Source of the DNA: Nocardia sp. NBC_01730
GTDB lineage: Bacteria; Actinomycetota; Actinomycetes; Mycobacteriales; Mycobacteriaceae
Direction of reading: 5' to 3'
Length of the DNA stretch: 64,000 nt
Assembly: GCF_035920445.1 (NCBI RefSeq)
Contig: NZ_CP109162.1
Span: 5,704,001-5,768,000, forward strand
The notes below the pieces were generated by a model. The model ran no database searches and was not told the origin of the DNA. It saw nothing but the letters and a program-made list of their open reading frames with translations. The translations under genes and the position numbers were made by a program. This document shows, in pieces, positions 43,344 through 52,051 of the stretch. How positions within the stretch are numbered: the first letter of the stretch is position 1; each line of letters begins with the position of its first letter.

Positions 43344-45032
43344 TCAAGGCTCCGGGGTCGCCAGCGCCTGCAGCATCCTGGCCGCCATCCGGGCCGTCGC
43401 GTCGCCGCTGTCCACGTCGCTGATGTGGATCGCGAAGGCCAGATCGCCCATGGTCCCGATGAGCCAGCCGTCCGGGCCCGCGGTCGCGGCGAACGCGTTG
43501 ACGTCCCGGTAGCGCCGCACGCTCGCGAGTTCGGGCGCGTTCGTCGCGTCGCGCAGCCTGCCACGCAGCCGGTCGGCGGCCTCGGGCGACAGCGGACCGA
43601 GCTGTGCGTCGGTGGTACTCGGCCGGGCGACCTCGATCATCGGCGGCGGCACCGAGCCGCGCGCGACGGCTGCCGCGGCGATCGCCATTCCGAATGGGCT
43701 GGCCAGCACCGCGTCCGAACCACCGCCCTGGCGCACCTGTTCGGCGCTGCGTCCCGCGATCGCGGGCCTGCCGGTCACCTCATCGAGGCCGGGCACTTTG
43801 AAGTCGATGCCGACCCCGAGGGCGGTCGCCGCTTCGGCCGCGTCCTGCACCGAGACGTCCTGCGGCGGCTTGCCTTTTGCCGCTGCGGCGACGAGACGGA
43901 ACAGGTCGATGTTGCCGCCGACCGGGTAGAGCCCGGTGAACGCCACCGGACCGTGCTCGGTGGCGTAACTGTTCTGCGCGACCGCGACCACCGCGCCGCT
44001 GGATGGCTGGATCGCCACGATCGAGGCCGGCGTGCCCACGCTGACCACCGCGTCCTCGGCGGCGCGCTGCAGGCGCTGGTCCATGGTGCCCGCGATGTCC
44101 GGCCCCGGCGGGCCCTGCTGACCTGCGAGCTGACCGACGAACCGTCCGTCCTGCTCGAAAAGCTGGACACCCCACCCGGAGTGTGCCTCCTGGCTTTCCT
44201 GCTGCACCTTGCGCAGCGCGTCCAGCATCGGCGACCAGACCCGGCGGTCGGCGGAGATCAGCCGCGGCTGCTTCTCCATGACCACACCGGGAATCGGCGC
44301 CATCCGCGGTTCCAGGATGGCGAAATCGCCCTCGCGCAGATTCACCGCGACCACCGGCTTGCCCTGCGAGGCGGCCAGCTGTTGCATGAGCGATCCCCCG
44401 GTGATCAGTGGCGCGACCGGCTCGATGGCCTTGGCCAGCGCGTCGGACGAGGCGACCGGGTCCGGCGTCTTCGCGGGGTCGAGCTTGATCACGTTGATGA
44501 TCTGCTCGGTCATCAGCGGCTCACCGGCGATGTCGTTGACCCGAGGCGCGGGCGACGGCAGAGTCCGCACCAGCCGAACGTTCCGATTGTGCGAAAGCTG
44601 CGGCATGACGATCGAGGGCTCCCAGGAGATCCGCCAGCCGATGGCCAGCTTGCGGATATTGCCCTGCAAGCTGTAGGTCCAGGTCTTCTGCTCACCGAAG
44701 GTCCAGTCGACGTCCATGCTGAAGATCCCGGACTGGGCGTCGAGACCGATGAATTGGGTCGTTCGGTAGTCGACCTTGCCCGGATTGAGGCCCTCAAACA
44801 TTTGCTTCAAAGTTGCTGAAGCCGCCGTGGGGTACGACGTCAGGTCCGCCGCCTTGGCGTAGTCCCGATCGTCGAGCAGATCGGCGAAGCGTTCGACAAC
44901 GGTCTCGGCTTCACTCTGCTTCTCATGTATCCCGCACGAGCCGATCCCGATCGCGAGCGATGCCACCCCCATGAGTGCCATGACGCCCCGAACGCGAAAG
45001 CGGCGAGATCCCCACACATCCATATCGCCCAC
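43344..45032 (-). CDS. PBP2-like lipoprotein with a degenerate transpeptidase domain
   Basis: 562 residues (GTG at 45032; ATG 45023 is an option). A lipobox ending IGSC (about C33) marks a lipoprotein. An NTF2-like/MecA_N domain occupies residues 38-150 (AETVVERFADLLDDRDYAKA), then the dimerisation and transpeptidase domains. In the M. tuberculosis relative Rv2864c (about 600 residues) the catalytic SxxK is within a YPPGSTFK-type motif. Here the matching place reads LYPVGGNIDLFRL, without Ser or Lys. No SxN or KTG motif is seen. It may be a non-catalytic PBP paralog that binds or scaffolds. Confidence 0.8.
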   Translation of the reverse strand: MGDMDVWGSRRFRVRGVMALMGVASLAIGIGSCGIHEKQSEAETVVERFADLLDDRDYAKAADLTSYPTAASATLKQMFEGLNPGKVDYRTTQFIGLDAQSGIFSMDVDWTFGEQKTWTYSLQGNIRKLAIGWRISWEPSIVMPQLSHNRNVRLVRTLPSPAPRVNDIAGEPLMTEQIINVIKLDPAKTPDPVASSDALAKAIEPVAPLITGGSLMQQLAASQGKPVVAVNLREGDFAILEPRMAPIPGVVMEKQPRLISADRRVWSPMLDALRKVQQESQEAHSGWGVQLFEQDGRFVGQLAGQQGPPGPDIAGTMDQRLQRAAEDAVVSVGTPASIVAIQPSSGAVVAVAQNSYATEHGPVAFTGLYPVGGNIDLFRLVAAAAKGKPPQDVSVQDAAEAATALGVGIDFKVPGLDEVTGRPAIAGRSAEQVRQGGGSDAVLASPFGMAIAAAAVARGSVPPPMIEVARPSTTDAQLGPLSPEAADRLRGRLRDATNAPELASVRRYRDVNAFAATAGPDGWLIGTMGDLAFAIHISDVDSGDATARMAARMLQALATPEP

Positions 45033-45395
45033 TCTTCACTCTTGTCACTCCAGTAACAAGACCACCGTACCCGAAAAGACCTGTCCGTTTCGCCTCCGTC
45101 ATACGGACGTTATCCATGCTCAGCATCCCAATTGTGCCCGAAACCTTCCATTTCGGGAGACCGTTCACGATCTCGTCCACGTACCCGGCGCCGCTACCGT
45201 ACCGGCCTCCGCACGAAGTCGCGCACTTACTCCCGTTCTCGGTGATTGTGTCTTTATGGGTACCCCGAGCGCGCCGTTCCAAGCGCCGCAGTCGAGGACC
45301 GAATCTTGTTCGCGCAGGGCGGAACCGCTCGTCTGCTTTGCGACGTAATCTTGTAATCAATGAAAGCGCAGCACCACAGTAGGTAGGTGATTCTC
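45033..45395. other. Divergent promoter region without a gene
   Basis: About 360 bases between the PBP-like gene and the gene at 45396. GTCCGT ... ACGGAC (around 45087 and 45105-45116) is a short inverted repeat, and GTAATCTTGTAATCAATG near 45346 is AT-rich enough to be a promoter. No supported coding frame or RNA element is seen. Confidence 0.4.
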
Positions 45396-46001
45396 ATGAG
45401 AAACGCACACCGAGGACGGGGTTTCGGACGACCAGGAGGCTGGCAACAGGCCGACCTGCCAGACCCCGCGGACGTGCCCGACTGGTTCGCCGGACGGTTG
45501 CCAAGCGACTGGTTCACCGGTCCGCCTGTCATCGAGGTGGATCGGGACGAGATCGTCGTCATCGGCGAGCTGCCGATCCCGCAACCCGACAAGCCACCGG
45601 CCGCCGGCGAAGGCGATGCGGAAGCACCGACCGACGAAGTTCCCCGCGCGACCAAAGAGGGCGCCGTCGCCCGGTTCCGTGAGTCCACCCGTCCGGCCCG
45701 CATGCAGATCGCGAACGAGGCTCAGCACCGCTACCGGCGCAATGTCGCCTGGGGTGTCTCGGTGGACGGGGAACGGATCATGTTCACCCACCTGGCCGTT
45801 CCTGTCATGACCCGGCTGCGTCAGCCGGAACGAAAGGTGCTCGACACCTTGGTCGACGCGGGCGTCGCCCGCTCCCGTGCCGACGCGCTGGCCTGGACGG
45901 TGAAACTGGCGGGCAAACACGCGGAGTCGTGGCTGGCGGAACTGCGCGACGCGATGCGCAAAGTGGACGACCTGCGTTCGGAAGGGCCGCAGGGGCTGTA
46001 G
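45396..46001 (+). CDS. Conserved actinobacterial hypothetical protein
   Basis: 201 residues from ATG 45396 (GGTAGGTG 7 bases upstream); an ATG at 45387 is also in frame. It begins with a basic glycine-rich stretch and a [11 protein letters not shown] segment. A beta-hairpin follows ([20 protein letters not shown]), then an acidic linker and a C-terminal helical region ([38 protein letters not shown]). I do not recognise a named family. Gene content looks normal for this genome. It is 25 bases upstream of aroQ and probably not co-transcribed, since aroQ has its own leaderless-type element. Confidence 0.6.
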   Translation: MRNAHRGRGFGRPGGWQQADLPDPADVPDWFAGRLPSDWFTGPPVIEVDRDEIVVIGELPIPQPDKPPAAGEGDAEAPTDEVPRATKEGAVARFRESTRPARMQIANEAQHRYRRNVAWGVSVDGERIMFTHLAVPVMTRLRQPERKVLDTLVDAGVARSRADALAWTVKLAGKHAESWLAELRDAMRKVDDLRSEGPQGL

Positions 46002-46026
46002 GTCGGTCGGGTCTAGTGTTGCGTGC

Positions 46027-46482
46027 ATGGCTGTGACTGTCGACGCGACGCCGGGCCCGATCCTCGTCCTCAACGGCCCCAATCTGAACATGCTCGGCAC
46101 CCGCCAGCCGGAGGTGTACGGGTCGACGACGCTCGACGACGTCGTGGAACTGTGCAAGCGGACCGCGGCGAGATTCGACAGGGAGATCGTCGCCTTCCAG
46201 TCCAATTCCGAGGGCGCTCTGATCGATCGAATCCATCAGGCGCGCGGCACCGAGTCGGGCATCGTCATCAACCCCGGCGGCCTCACCCACACCTCGGTGG
46301 CGCTGCGGGACGCACTGGTGATTCCGGAGCTCCCCATCGTCGAGGTGCACATCAGCAACGTGCACGCGCGAGAGGAGTTCCGGCACCACTCCTACATCTC
46401 CCCGATCGCCACCGCGGTGGTCGCGGGGATGGGAATCCAGGGCTACGCTACCGCGATCGAATTCCTCGCCCGCTCGGCGTGA
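46027..46482 (+). CDS. aroQ: 3-dehydroquinate dehydratase, type II
   Basis: 151 residues, the usual length. It dehydrates 3-dehydroquinate to 3-dehydroshikimate in the cytoplasm. [20 protein letters not shown] carries the family start and active-site Arg/Tyr. [33 protein letters not shown] and [20 protein letters not shown] carry the substrate residues and the catalytic His. TAGTGT at 46014-46019 lies 7 bases before the ATG, consistent with a nearly leaderless mRNA. It is not next to other shikimate genes. Confidence 0.96.
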   Translation: MAVTVDATPGPILVLNGPNLNMLGTRQPEVYGSTTLDDVVELCKRTAARFDREIVAFQSNSEGALIDRIHQARGTESGIVINPGGLTHTSVALRDALVIPELPIVEVHISNVHAREEFRHHSYISPIATAVVAGMGIQGYATAIEFLARSA

Positions 46483-46537
46483 TCCGGTCGAGTTCGCCTC
46501 GATCGGGCTCGATGAACCCGGCGACACCGGCGATTCA

Positions 46538-46984
46538 TCACTTGATCTGAAACACCGGAAAGCCGGGTGCGATGGCGGCAAGCTCCTCGTCGGTGGCATC
46601 TTTGGTCACGCCCTCGAAGAACTTGCCAACCTCCCAGCCCCACTTCCGCAGGTAGAGCCGCAGCAGCGGCACCTTGTCGGCGTCGGCGATCTCGGTGGCG
46701 GTGAACGCCTCGACTTTGCGACCGAGCCGCAGCTCGCCGCCCCCCGCCGCACGCAGGTTACGCACCCATTGTGTGTGCCCACGCGGTGCGACGAGGAAGC
46801 GGGCGCTGTCCTCCCGCACCATCAGGTTGACCATCGTGGTCCGCCACTCGCCGCTCTTACGTCCGCGAACCGCGAGCAGGCGCGGCCCCATCACGCTGAT
46901 CCCCAGCCTGGGTAGCAGATTGGCGATCCGGTTCACAATCGGATCGATACCCGTGGGGCCGATGTAGCGGGTGCCGAGATCCAT
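46538..46984 (-). CDS. Ddn-like F420-dependent nitroreductase/quinone reductase
   Basis: 148 residues. The split-barrel FDOR-B pattern is clear: LLAVRGRKSGEWRTTMVNLM, FLVAPRGHTQWVRNLRAAGGG and ATEIADADKVPLLRLYLRKW. These proteins use reduced F420 on quinones or nitro compounds. Its presence implies that the organism makes F420. Converges with aroQ. Confidence 0.85.
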   Translation of the reverse strand: MDLGTRYIGPTGIDPIVNRIANLLPRLGISVMGPRLLAVRGRKSGEWRTTMVNLMVREDSARFLVAPRGHTQWVRNLRAAGGGELRLGRKVEAFTATEIADADKVPLLRLYLRKWGWEVGKFFEGVTKDATDEELAAIAPGFPVFQIK

Positions 46985-47142
46985 GACTTACCGGATCGTG
47001 CGCGTCCGGCCTCTTGCCGGAGTCACACTCTTCGTTCGCCACTCGCGTGTTCGCGCCGCACTCTGACTGGTAGTCGTACAGGGCTCGCCGACCCCCGCCC
47101 CACCGGTCGGATTGGTCTACATGGGTAATCGCCACTTCCGGC

Positions 47143-47286
47143 TCATCGGATCGGCAGCAGCAGTCCACACTCGGGGCGAGGGCCGTGAATCCGCCGGTCG
47201 CTCTCGGCGATGGCGACGTCGTCGATGCCGGCCTCACGGCGGCGCATCAGCCCGTCTTCGGCGAACTCCCACAATTCGTTGCCGTG
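47143..47286 (-). pseudogene. C-terminal remnant of a DUF1348/NTF2-like protein
   Basis: On the minus strand 47286-47143 reads [20 protein letters not shown] then [18 protein letters not shown]. This is the closing part of PF07080 proteins (about 155 residues in full), where the consensus is YGNExWEFDExGLMxRR. Upstream the frame continues as arginine- and proline-rich sequence with no homology, and the HW..P..DHPGL end is missing. The gene is thus truncated on both sides. It fills the 390-base gap between the Ddn-like and imine-reductase genes, which otherwise holds nothing recognised. Confidence 0.75.
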
Positions 47287-47375
47287 ACTGGGCGGATCAT
47301 CGCCGACGAGCTGTCTCAGCGGGCGTGGATCGCGGCACGCGAGCCGCAGGTGTGGATCGGCTAGGACTCCGGCGT

Positions 47376-48251
47376 TCACGCGTCGCCGCGCATCAACGCA
47401 TAGGTGGAGACCGCCGTACCCGCCTGCTCACTGGCGGCAATGGCCTTGCGCCAGAACGCCTGTGCCGTATGCGAGAAGGTGGCGTCGACACCGACTTCCT
47501 CGCTCGCGTCGATGATGTGCTGCGCGCCTGCGTCCATCATCTTCAGACTCGCCAGCGTGGCCCAGCCGCCATTCTGGTTGGCCACCGAGAATTCCTCCAT
47601 GAAGTAAGGGAACGCGGCGGCCGAGCGGATCGCGAACGGAACGAAATTCGCGATGTCGTGGCCGGAGCGATCGATCACCGCGGTCGCCTGGTCGAAGGCG
47701 AGCAGCCAGGGATGGAAAATGATCAGCAGGGCCTGGTAGAAGACCTGGGCCAGACCGTCGTCGGCGCCGAGGTACTCCTGCGGGCTCAGCGGACGCAGCA
47801 GCTCGGCGTGCGCGTCGAACACCTCGCGTGGACCGCTGTAGAAGATGTACGACGCCGGGTGCGTGATGTTGTCACCCGCCGACATGACGCCGCCGGAGAG
47901 GAACTGTGCGCCGTGCGAGCGGACCCACTCCGCACCCTTTCGCGCCTTCTCGGGGGAATCCGAGGACAGGTTCGCGATCACCTTGCCCTCGAGGTGTCCG
48001 GTCGCCTGGGCGAGCACGTCATACATGGCGGCGTAGTGGGTGAGGCTGAGCACCGTGACCTCGTTGGCTTCGAGCGCGTCGCCGACGGTCGCGGCGCGCT
48101 TCGCACCGAGTTCGACCATGGCGTCGATCTTGTCGGGGCTGCGGTTCCATACCGTCACCTCGACGCCCGCGTCCAGGAATGCCCGGACCATGGCCTGGCC
48201 CATCGGACCGAGGCCGATGACGGAGACGGAGCGGGGGGTCTGCTCGGACAT
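47376..48251 (-). CDS. NAD(P)-dependent beta-hydroxyacid dehydrogenase / imine-reductase-like
   Basis: 291 residues, typical for imine reductases. The Rossmann start [18 protein letters not shown] and [10 protein letters not shown] (the Arg that favours NADPH) are intact. The C-terminal all-helical domain begins [23 protein letters not shown], the inter-domain helix that carries the catalytic position in this superfamily. The substrate may be an imine or a hydroxyacid. RBS GAAGGGA precedes the ATG. It is divergent from an HxlR regulator, its likely controller. Confidence 0.85.
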   Translation of the reverse strand: MSEQTPRSVSVIGLGPMGQAMVRAFLDAGVEVTVWNRSPDKIDAMVELGAKRAATVGDALEANEVTVLSLTHYAAMYDVLAQATGHLEGKVIANLSSDSPEKARKGAEWVRSHGAQFLSGGVMSAGDNITHPASYIFYSGPREVFDAHAELLRPLSPQEYLGADDGLAQVFYQALLIIFHPWLLAFDQATAVIDRSGHDIANFVPFAIRSAAAFPYFMEEFSVANQNGGWATLASLKMMDAGAQHIIDASEEVGVDATFSHTAQAFWRKAIAASEQAGTAVSTYALMRGDA

Positions 48252-48353
48252 GAGGTGTCCCTTCAGTTCTCGTTCGGTTGTTGTCGGCGCCGGGGTCCAT
48301 GGTCGTTGCCGCAGGTAGAGTCGGGAAGACCGAACGTCGGGGTGTGGTTGCTT

Positions 48354-48363
48354 ACCTCGAGGT
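48354..48363. promoter_or_regulatory. Palindrome ACCTCGAGGT, candidate HxlR operator
   Basis: A perfect 10-bp palindrome lies 25 bases upstream of the HxlR start and 103 bases from the imine-reductase start. HxlR proteins often bind palindromes in the divergent gap. This is suggestive only. Confidence 0.35.
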
Positions 48364-48387
48364 TCGACATGAGGTCAAAGGAGCGCG

Positions 48388-48744
48388 GTGGACATGAACA
48401 GTGACGCGGATCACGATGTGTGCGGCATGACGGTCGCGATCGATGTCGTCGGCGGCAAGTGGAAACTGCATCTGATGTGGGTGCTCGGCGCGGGCCCGCA
48501 GCGCTTCGGCCAGATCCGCCGCCTGCTCGACGGCGTCAGCGAGAAGGTCCTCGCCGAAAACCTGCGCCAACTCGAGTCCGGCGGTGTAGTGCACCGCGAG
48601 GTCTACGCCGAGGTCCCTCCGCGCGTCGAATATTCCCTCACTCCACTCGGCGAGGAATTGGCCGTCGCCCTGCGTCCGCTCGAGGAGTGGGGCGAGAGGC
48701 ATCGGCACGAACTCGCCGCGAACCTCCTGGCGTCCGCGGGTTAA
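48388..48744 (+). CDS. HxlR-family transcriptional regulator
   Basis: 118 residues. MTVAIDVVGGKWKLHLMWVL and FGQIRRLLDGVSEKVLAENL are the conserved HxlR winged-helix parts, preceded by a single cysteine (CGMT) at the position where redox- or electrophile-sensing members carry theirs. GTG 48388 (AAAGGAG 4 bases upstream) and ATG 48394 (10 bases) are both possible. It likely controls itself and the divergent imine-reductase-like gene. Confidence 0.92.
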   Translation: MDMNSDADHDVCGMTVAIDVVGGKWKLHLMWVLGAGPQRFGQIRRLLDGVSEKVLAENLRQLESGGVVHREVYAEVPPRVEYSLTPLGEELAVALRPLEEWGERHRHELAANLLASAG

Positions 48745-49856
48745 ACCGGATTGTCGACCGCGATCCGCGCACCGATGCGCTCGAGCAGTGCCGCCGCGTC
48801 GGCCATCGATCGGCCGGGATCGGGTTCCAGGTCGGCGAGCGCATAGCAGCACGCGAAGCCCGCGTCCCGAACCTCTTGGGGCGCAAGCAAAGTGCGGCCG
48901 ACAACGGCAATCGCCTTGACACCCACCGCACGTGCCGCCGCGCACACGCCGACCGGCGCCTTGCCGTGCAGACTTTGCCGGTCGAGTGATCCCTCGCCGG
49001 TGATCACGAGGGCGGCGGTGGCGAGCAGCGCAGGAAAGTCGAGAAGTTCGAGCACAACTTCGATGCCGCTGCGCACCTGCGCATCGAGCACGGCGAGTGC
49101 GCCGAAACCGGTTCCGCCCGCGGCGCCCGCGCCGGGGCGGAGTGCGAATTCGGGGCCTGCGACGCGTGCCCAGGTGGTGAGCGCCGATTCGAGGACGTCG
49201 AGTTCGGCGGGGCCCGCGCCCTTCTGCGGTGCGTACACCGCGACGGCGCCGGTCGGTCCGAGCAACGGATTGTCGACGTCACAGGCCAGGGTGAAGGTCG
49301 TGCCGGCGACCGCGGGATGCAGCCCGGAGCGGTCCACGTGCGCGGCGCGTGCCAGAACGGCTCCGCCGGTGGGTAATGCCCGCCCGGCGGAGTCCAGGAT
49401 GCGGACGCCGAGCGCTTGCAGCATGCCCGCGCCGCCGTCGGTGGACGCGCTGCCGCCGAGACCGAGCACGATGTCGGTGACGCCGTTGTCCATGGCGTGC
49501 GCAAGAACCACGCCGAGCCCGTAGGTGCTCGCGCCGAGCGGATCGTACCGCCCACCGGGTATTCTCGCCAAACCGACCACCGCGGCCAGTTCGACGACGG
49601 CGGTCGATTCAAGCCTCGCGTAGGCGGTGCGGCACGGCACACCGGTAGGCCCGGGAGCGGTCAGTTCGACGCGCGTCCAGCCCGCGGCGACGAACGCCTC
49701 GACCGTACCGTCACCGCCGTCGGCGACCGGCACCTGCCGAATGTCCGCTTCCGGCGCGACCCGTGCGAAACCCGCGGCAAGGGCCGCCGACACCTGCGGT
49801 GCGCTGAGCGATCCTTTGAATTTGTCCGGGGCGAAAATCACCCGGGGTGCGGACAT
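48741..49856 (-). CDS. Glycerate 2-kinase (GK-I/GarK-type)
   Basis: 371 residues with full family length. VIFAPDKFKGSLSAPQVSAA is the N-terminal signature. VPVADGGDGTVEAFVAAG and LGLGGSASTDGGAGMLQALG carry substrate and phosphate loops, and VITGEGSLDRQSLHGKAPVG is the conserved C-terminal block. It phosphorylates D-glycerate, feeding glycolysis. ATG 49856 has GGAG 9 bases upstream. The stop overlaps the convergent HxlR stop by 4 bases. Confidence 0.93.
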   Translation of the reverse strand: MSAPRVIFAPDKFKGSLSAPQVSAALAAGFARVAPEADIRQVPVADGGDGTVEAFVAAGWTRVELTAPGPTGVPCRTAYARLESTAVVELAAVVGLARIPGGRYDPLGASTYGLGVVLAHAMDNGVTDIVLGLGGSASTDGGAGMLQALGVRILDSAGRALPTGGAVLARAAHVDRSGLHPAVAGTTFTLACDVDNPLLGPTGAVAVYAPQKGAGPAELDVLESALTTWARVAGPEFALRPGAGAAGGTGFGALAVLDAQVRSGIEVVLELLDFPALLATAALVITGEGSLDRQSLHGKAPVGVCAAARAVGVKAIAVVGRTLLAPQEVRDAGFACCYALADLEPDPGRSMADAAALLERIGARIAVDNPV

Positions 49857-49912
49857 GCGCGTCATCTCCATATTGTCGGGTGCCGCAGGGGCAACCGCAC
49901 GACGGCCCTCGA

Positions 49913-51511
49913 TCAGCTCGCTGGCAGCGGAGCCTGGTCGGCCTGGGTGATGGTGACCTGCCCGGTCCTCAGATAGGTCAGCACCGCGTCGTCCACGGCG
50001 GCATTGCCGCGGCCGAAGGTGCCGTGGTCGCCGCCGTCTACGGTGATCAGCGCACCGTTCAGCGCCTTCGCCATGGCCGGGCCACCCTCGTATTTGGTCA
50101 GCGCGTCGTGGCGGCTCTGCAGTACCAGCGGCGGGGTGCGCAGGCCGGCCCCGGTGATCCGCACCGGCTTCGTCACCGGTTTCCAAGCACCACAGGCCAT
50201 CCCGGATCGGACCAGGTCGGCGCGCGCGTCCATCGCGTCGCCGCCGGAAGCGATGGTGCCGACCGCTGCGCCGAGCAGCTCCGGCCTGCCTGGCACGGCG
50301 TTCTCGTTGCAGGTGACGGCGGCGAAGACGAAACGGCCGGTGGGGTCGGCCGAGGTCGCGCCCTCGATGGCCCGCAGCCGCTGTACGTTCGCCGGGTCGA
50401 CGGCCACGTCGGCCATCGCGCGGGCGAAAATCGGCCAGAACGTGCGCGTGTAAGTGGCGACAGCCGTCGCGCCGAGCAGCGGCACCTGCGCCGACACGCC
50501 GCCGGAGACCAAGGTGCGCAACAGGTTCTGCAATTTGCCCAGCTGTTCGACGCTGCCGTTGTAGCCGTCACGCGCGATCTCGGCGAGCGGCTCGGGCAGC
50601 GCGCCGGGCAGATCGGCGACACTCGCGGGCGGCGGGGTCAGGTTCGCGTACCAGCCGCCGCCTTGATCGGCCGCCAGCCGGACCCAGTTCCGGTAGACCC
50701 GCAGCGCCGTGTCGCCGAGGTGGTATTCGCCGTTGTGCTCGCCGATCCAGGCGAACAGGTCGTCGAGGCGCTGTTTGCCCGCCACCTGTTGCTGGGCGAA
50801 CTCCTCGGTCCACACCCAGTCCGGGTTGACATTGGAGTCCAGGATCATCCGGTCCACCCGTTCGGGGAACAACGCCGCGTACACCGCGCCGAGATAGGTG
50901 CCGTAGGACGTGCCGAGGTAGCTGATCCGCTCCAGCCCGAGCGCGGCGCGCACGGCGTCCAAGTCGCGCGCGGTGTTCTCGGTGGTGATGGTGTCCAGGT
51001 AGCCGGGGCGTGCGGCGTCGCAGGCCCTCTTGATGGCATCGCGGTCGCCGCCACCAAGCGAAACCCGATCTCCCTCTGCGGTTTTCGCGCCCGCCGCGCA
51101 GTCGAGCTGCGTAGCCCAGCGCAGCCCGCGCGGCTGGACGGCGACGAGGTCGTAGTGCGCGCCGAGGTCGGTGGGGAACACCTCGGACCTTCGCGCCCAG
51201 TAGTCCAGTGCGTCGGCGCCGGGGCCGCCGGGATTGGCGAAGAGGACGCCCGAGCGCTCGCCGCTCGCCGCGATCCGGCTGACGGTCAGCTCGATCTTCG
51301 GCCCGCTCGGCTCGGCATAGTTCATCGGCACGCTGACGACAGCGCACTGCACGCCGCGACCGGCCGTCACGGCGTGGTCGGGACACGCCCCGAACACCGT
51401 GCCCGGCTCGGCGTGCACGAGGCCGGTGACGATCGATCCCCCGAGCAGGCTCGCGGTGACCACGGTGACCACGGTGGCCGCGATCCGCGAAATGCGCGGT
51501 GTCCTCATCAT
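49913..51511 (-). CDS. Exported alpha/beta hydrolase with TAP-like C-terminal domain
   Basis: 532 residues. A basic start and hydrophobic core (IAATVVTVVTASLLGGSIVT) ending near VHAEPG form a signal peptide. The fold keeps the oxyanion region FANPGGPGADAL, nucleophile S202 in LGTSYGTYLG, Asp in SRHDALTKYEGG and His in GGDHGTFGRG. This is the tripeptidyl-aminopeptidase-like family common in actinobacteria (SCO/Tap type). Substrate: peptides or esters. ATG 51511 follows GGGGAGG at 8 bases. Confidence 0.9.
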   Translation of the reverse strand: MMRTPRISRIAATVVTVVTASLLGGSIVTGLVHAEPGTVFGACPDHAVTAGRGVQCAVVSVPMNYAEPSGPKIELTVSRIAASGERSGVLFANPGGPGADALDYWARRSEVFPTDLGAHYDLVAVQPRGLRWATQLDCAAGAKTAEGDRVSLGGGDRDAIKRACDAARPGYLDTITTENTARDLDAVRAALGLERISYLGTSYGTYLGAVYAALFPERVDRMILDSNVNPDWVWTEEFAQQQVAGKQRLDDLFAWIGEHNGEYHLGDTALRVYRNWVRLAADQGGGWYANLTPPPASVADLPGALPEPLAEIARDGYNGSVEQLGKLQNLLRTLVSGGVSAQVPLLGATAVATYTRTFWPIFARAMADVAVDPANVQRLRAIEGATSADPTGRFVFAAVTCNENAVPGRPELLGAAVGTIASGGDAMDARADLVRSGMACGAWKPVTKPVRITGAGLRTPPLVLQSRHDALTKYEGGPAMAKALNGALITVDGGDHGTFGRGNAAVDDAVLTYLRTGQVTITQADQAPLPAS

Positions 51512-51655
51512 GTTGCGTACCTCCCCGGGCGTGCCCCGCTCGCGCGAGGATGCCTCGATCAAGAGCATTCTGCGCAGACCCGCGCCGACAGACAAGTCGG
51601 CGGCGGAATTTCGCCCGGTCGACCTGGTGGTTACCCGGTTGCCAACGCACCGGAG

Positions 51656-51661
51656 TAGCGT
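51656..51661 (+). promoter_or_regulatory. Leaderless -10 element TAGCGT of the GNAT gene
   Basis: TAGCGT ends exactly 6 bases before the ATG at 51668, and no Shine-Dalgarno is present. This is the spacing of leaderless actinobacterial promoters. Confidence 0.5.
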
Positions 51662-51667
51662 CGAGCC

Positions 51668-51979
51668 ATGTCGACCGAGGTCAGCAACAACACCGCACTG
51701 GAACGCTTCGAGATCTACGTCGACGGTGCGATCGCAGGCTATGCCGAATACCAGGACACCGCGTCCGAGCGGGCGTTCGTGCACACCGAGATCTACCCGC
51801 GCTACGAGGGCCAGGGCTATGCACGGCTGCTGGTCGAAACCGCGCTGAACAGCACCCGCGACGACAAGCTCGGCGCGCTGCCGATGTGCCGGACGGTCCA
51901 TCACTTCATCGAGACCCGCCCCGAATACCTGACGATGGTGCCGCACTGGGCCCGGGACCGGCTGAACCTGCCCCTGTGA
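51668..51979 (+). CDS. Small GNAT N-acetyltransferase (YjdJ/GNAT_2-like)
   Basis: 103 residues. FEIYVDGAIAGYAEYQDTA, FVHTEIYPRYEGQGYARLLV (the acetyl-CoA pyrophosphate loop, here RYEGQGYA) and LPMCRTVHHFIETRPEY match the short GNAT_acetyltr_2 group. It acetylates an unknown amine. The start is leaderless-looking. It converges with the acyltransferase gene, with about 70 bases between. Confidence 0.88.
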   Translation: MSTEVSNNTALERFEIYVDGAIAGYAEYQDTASERAFVHTEIYPRYEGQGYARLLVETALNSTRDDKLGALPMCRTVHHFIETRPEYLTMVPHWARDRLNLPL

Positions 51980-52051
51980 GCGGACGAACATCGATACAGC
52001 CTCAGCAGGGCATGCCGGAGCCGAGCGTCAGCGAGGTGCAGGCGTGATCCC

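Noticed and set aside
47112..48404. 430-codon plus-strand frame opposite the imine-reductase-like gene
   Set aside because: It is antisense to a clear Rossmann-fold gene and has an Arg/Gly-rich product.
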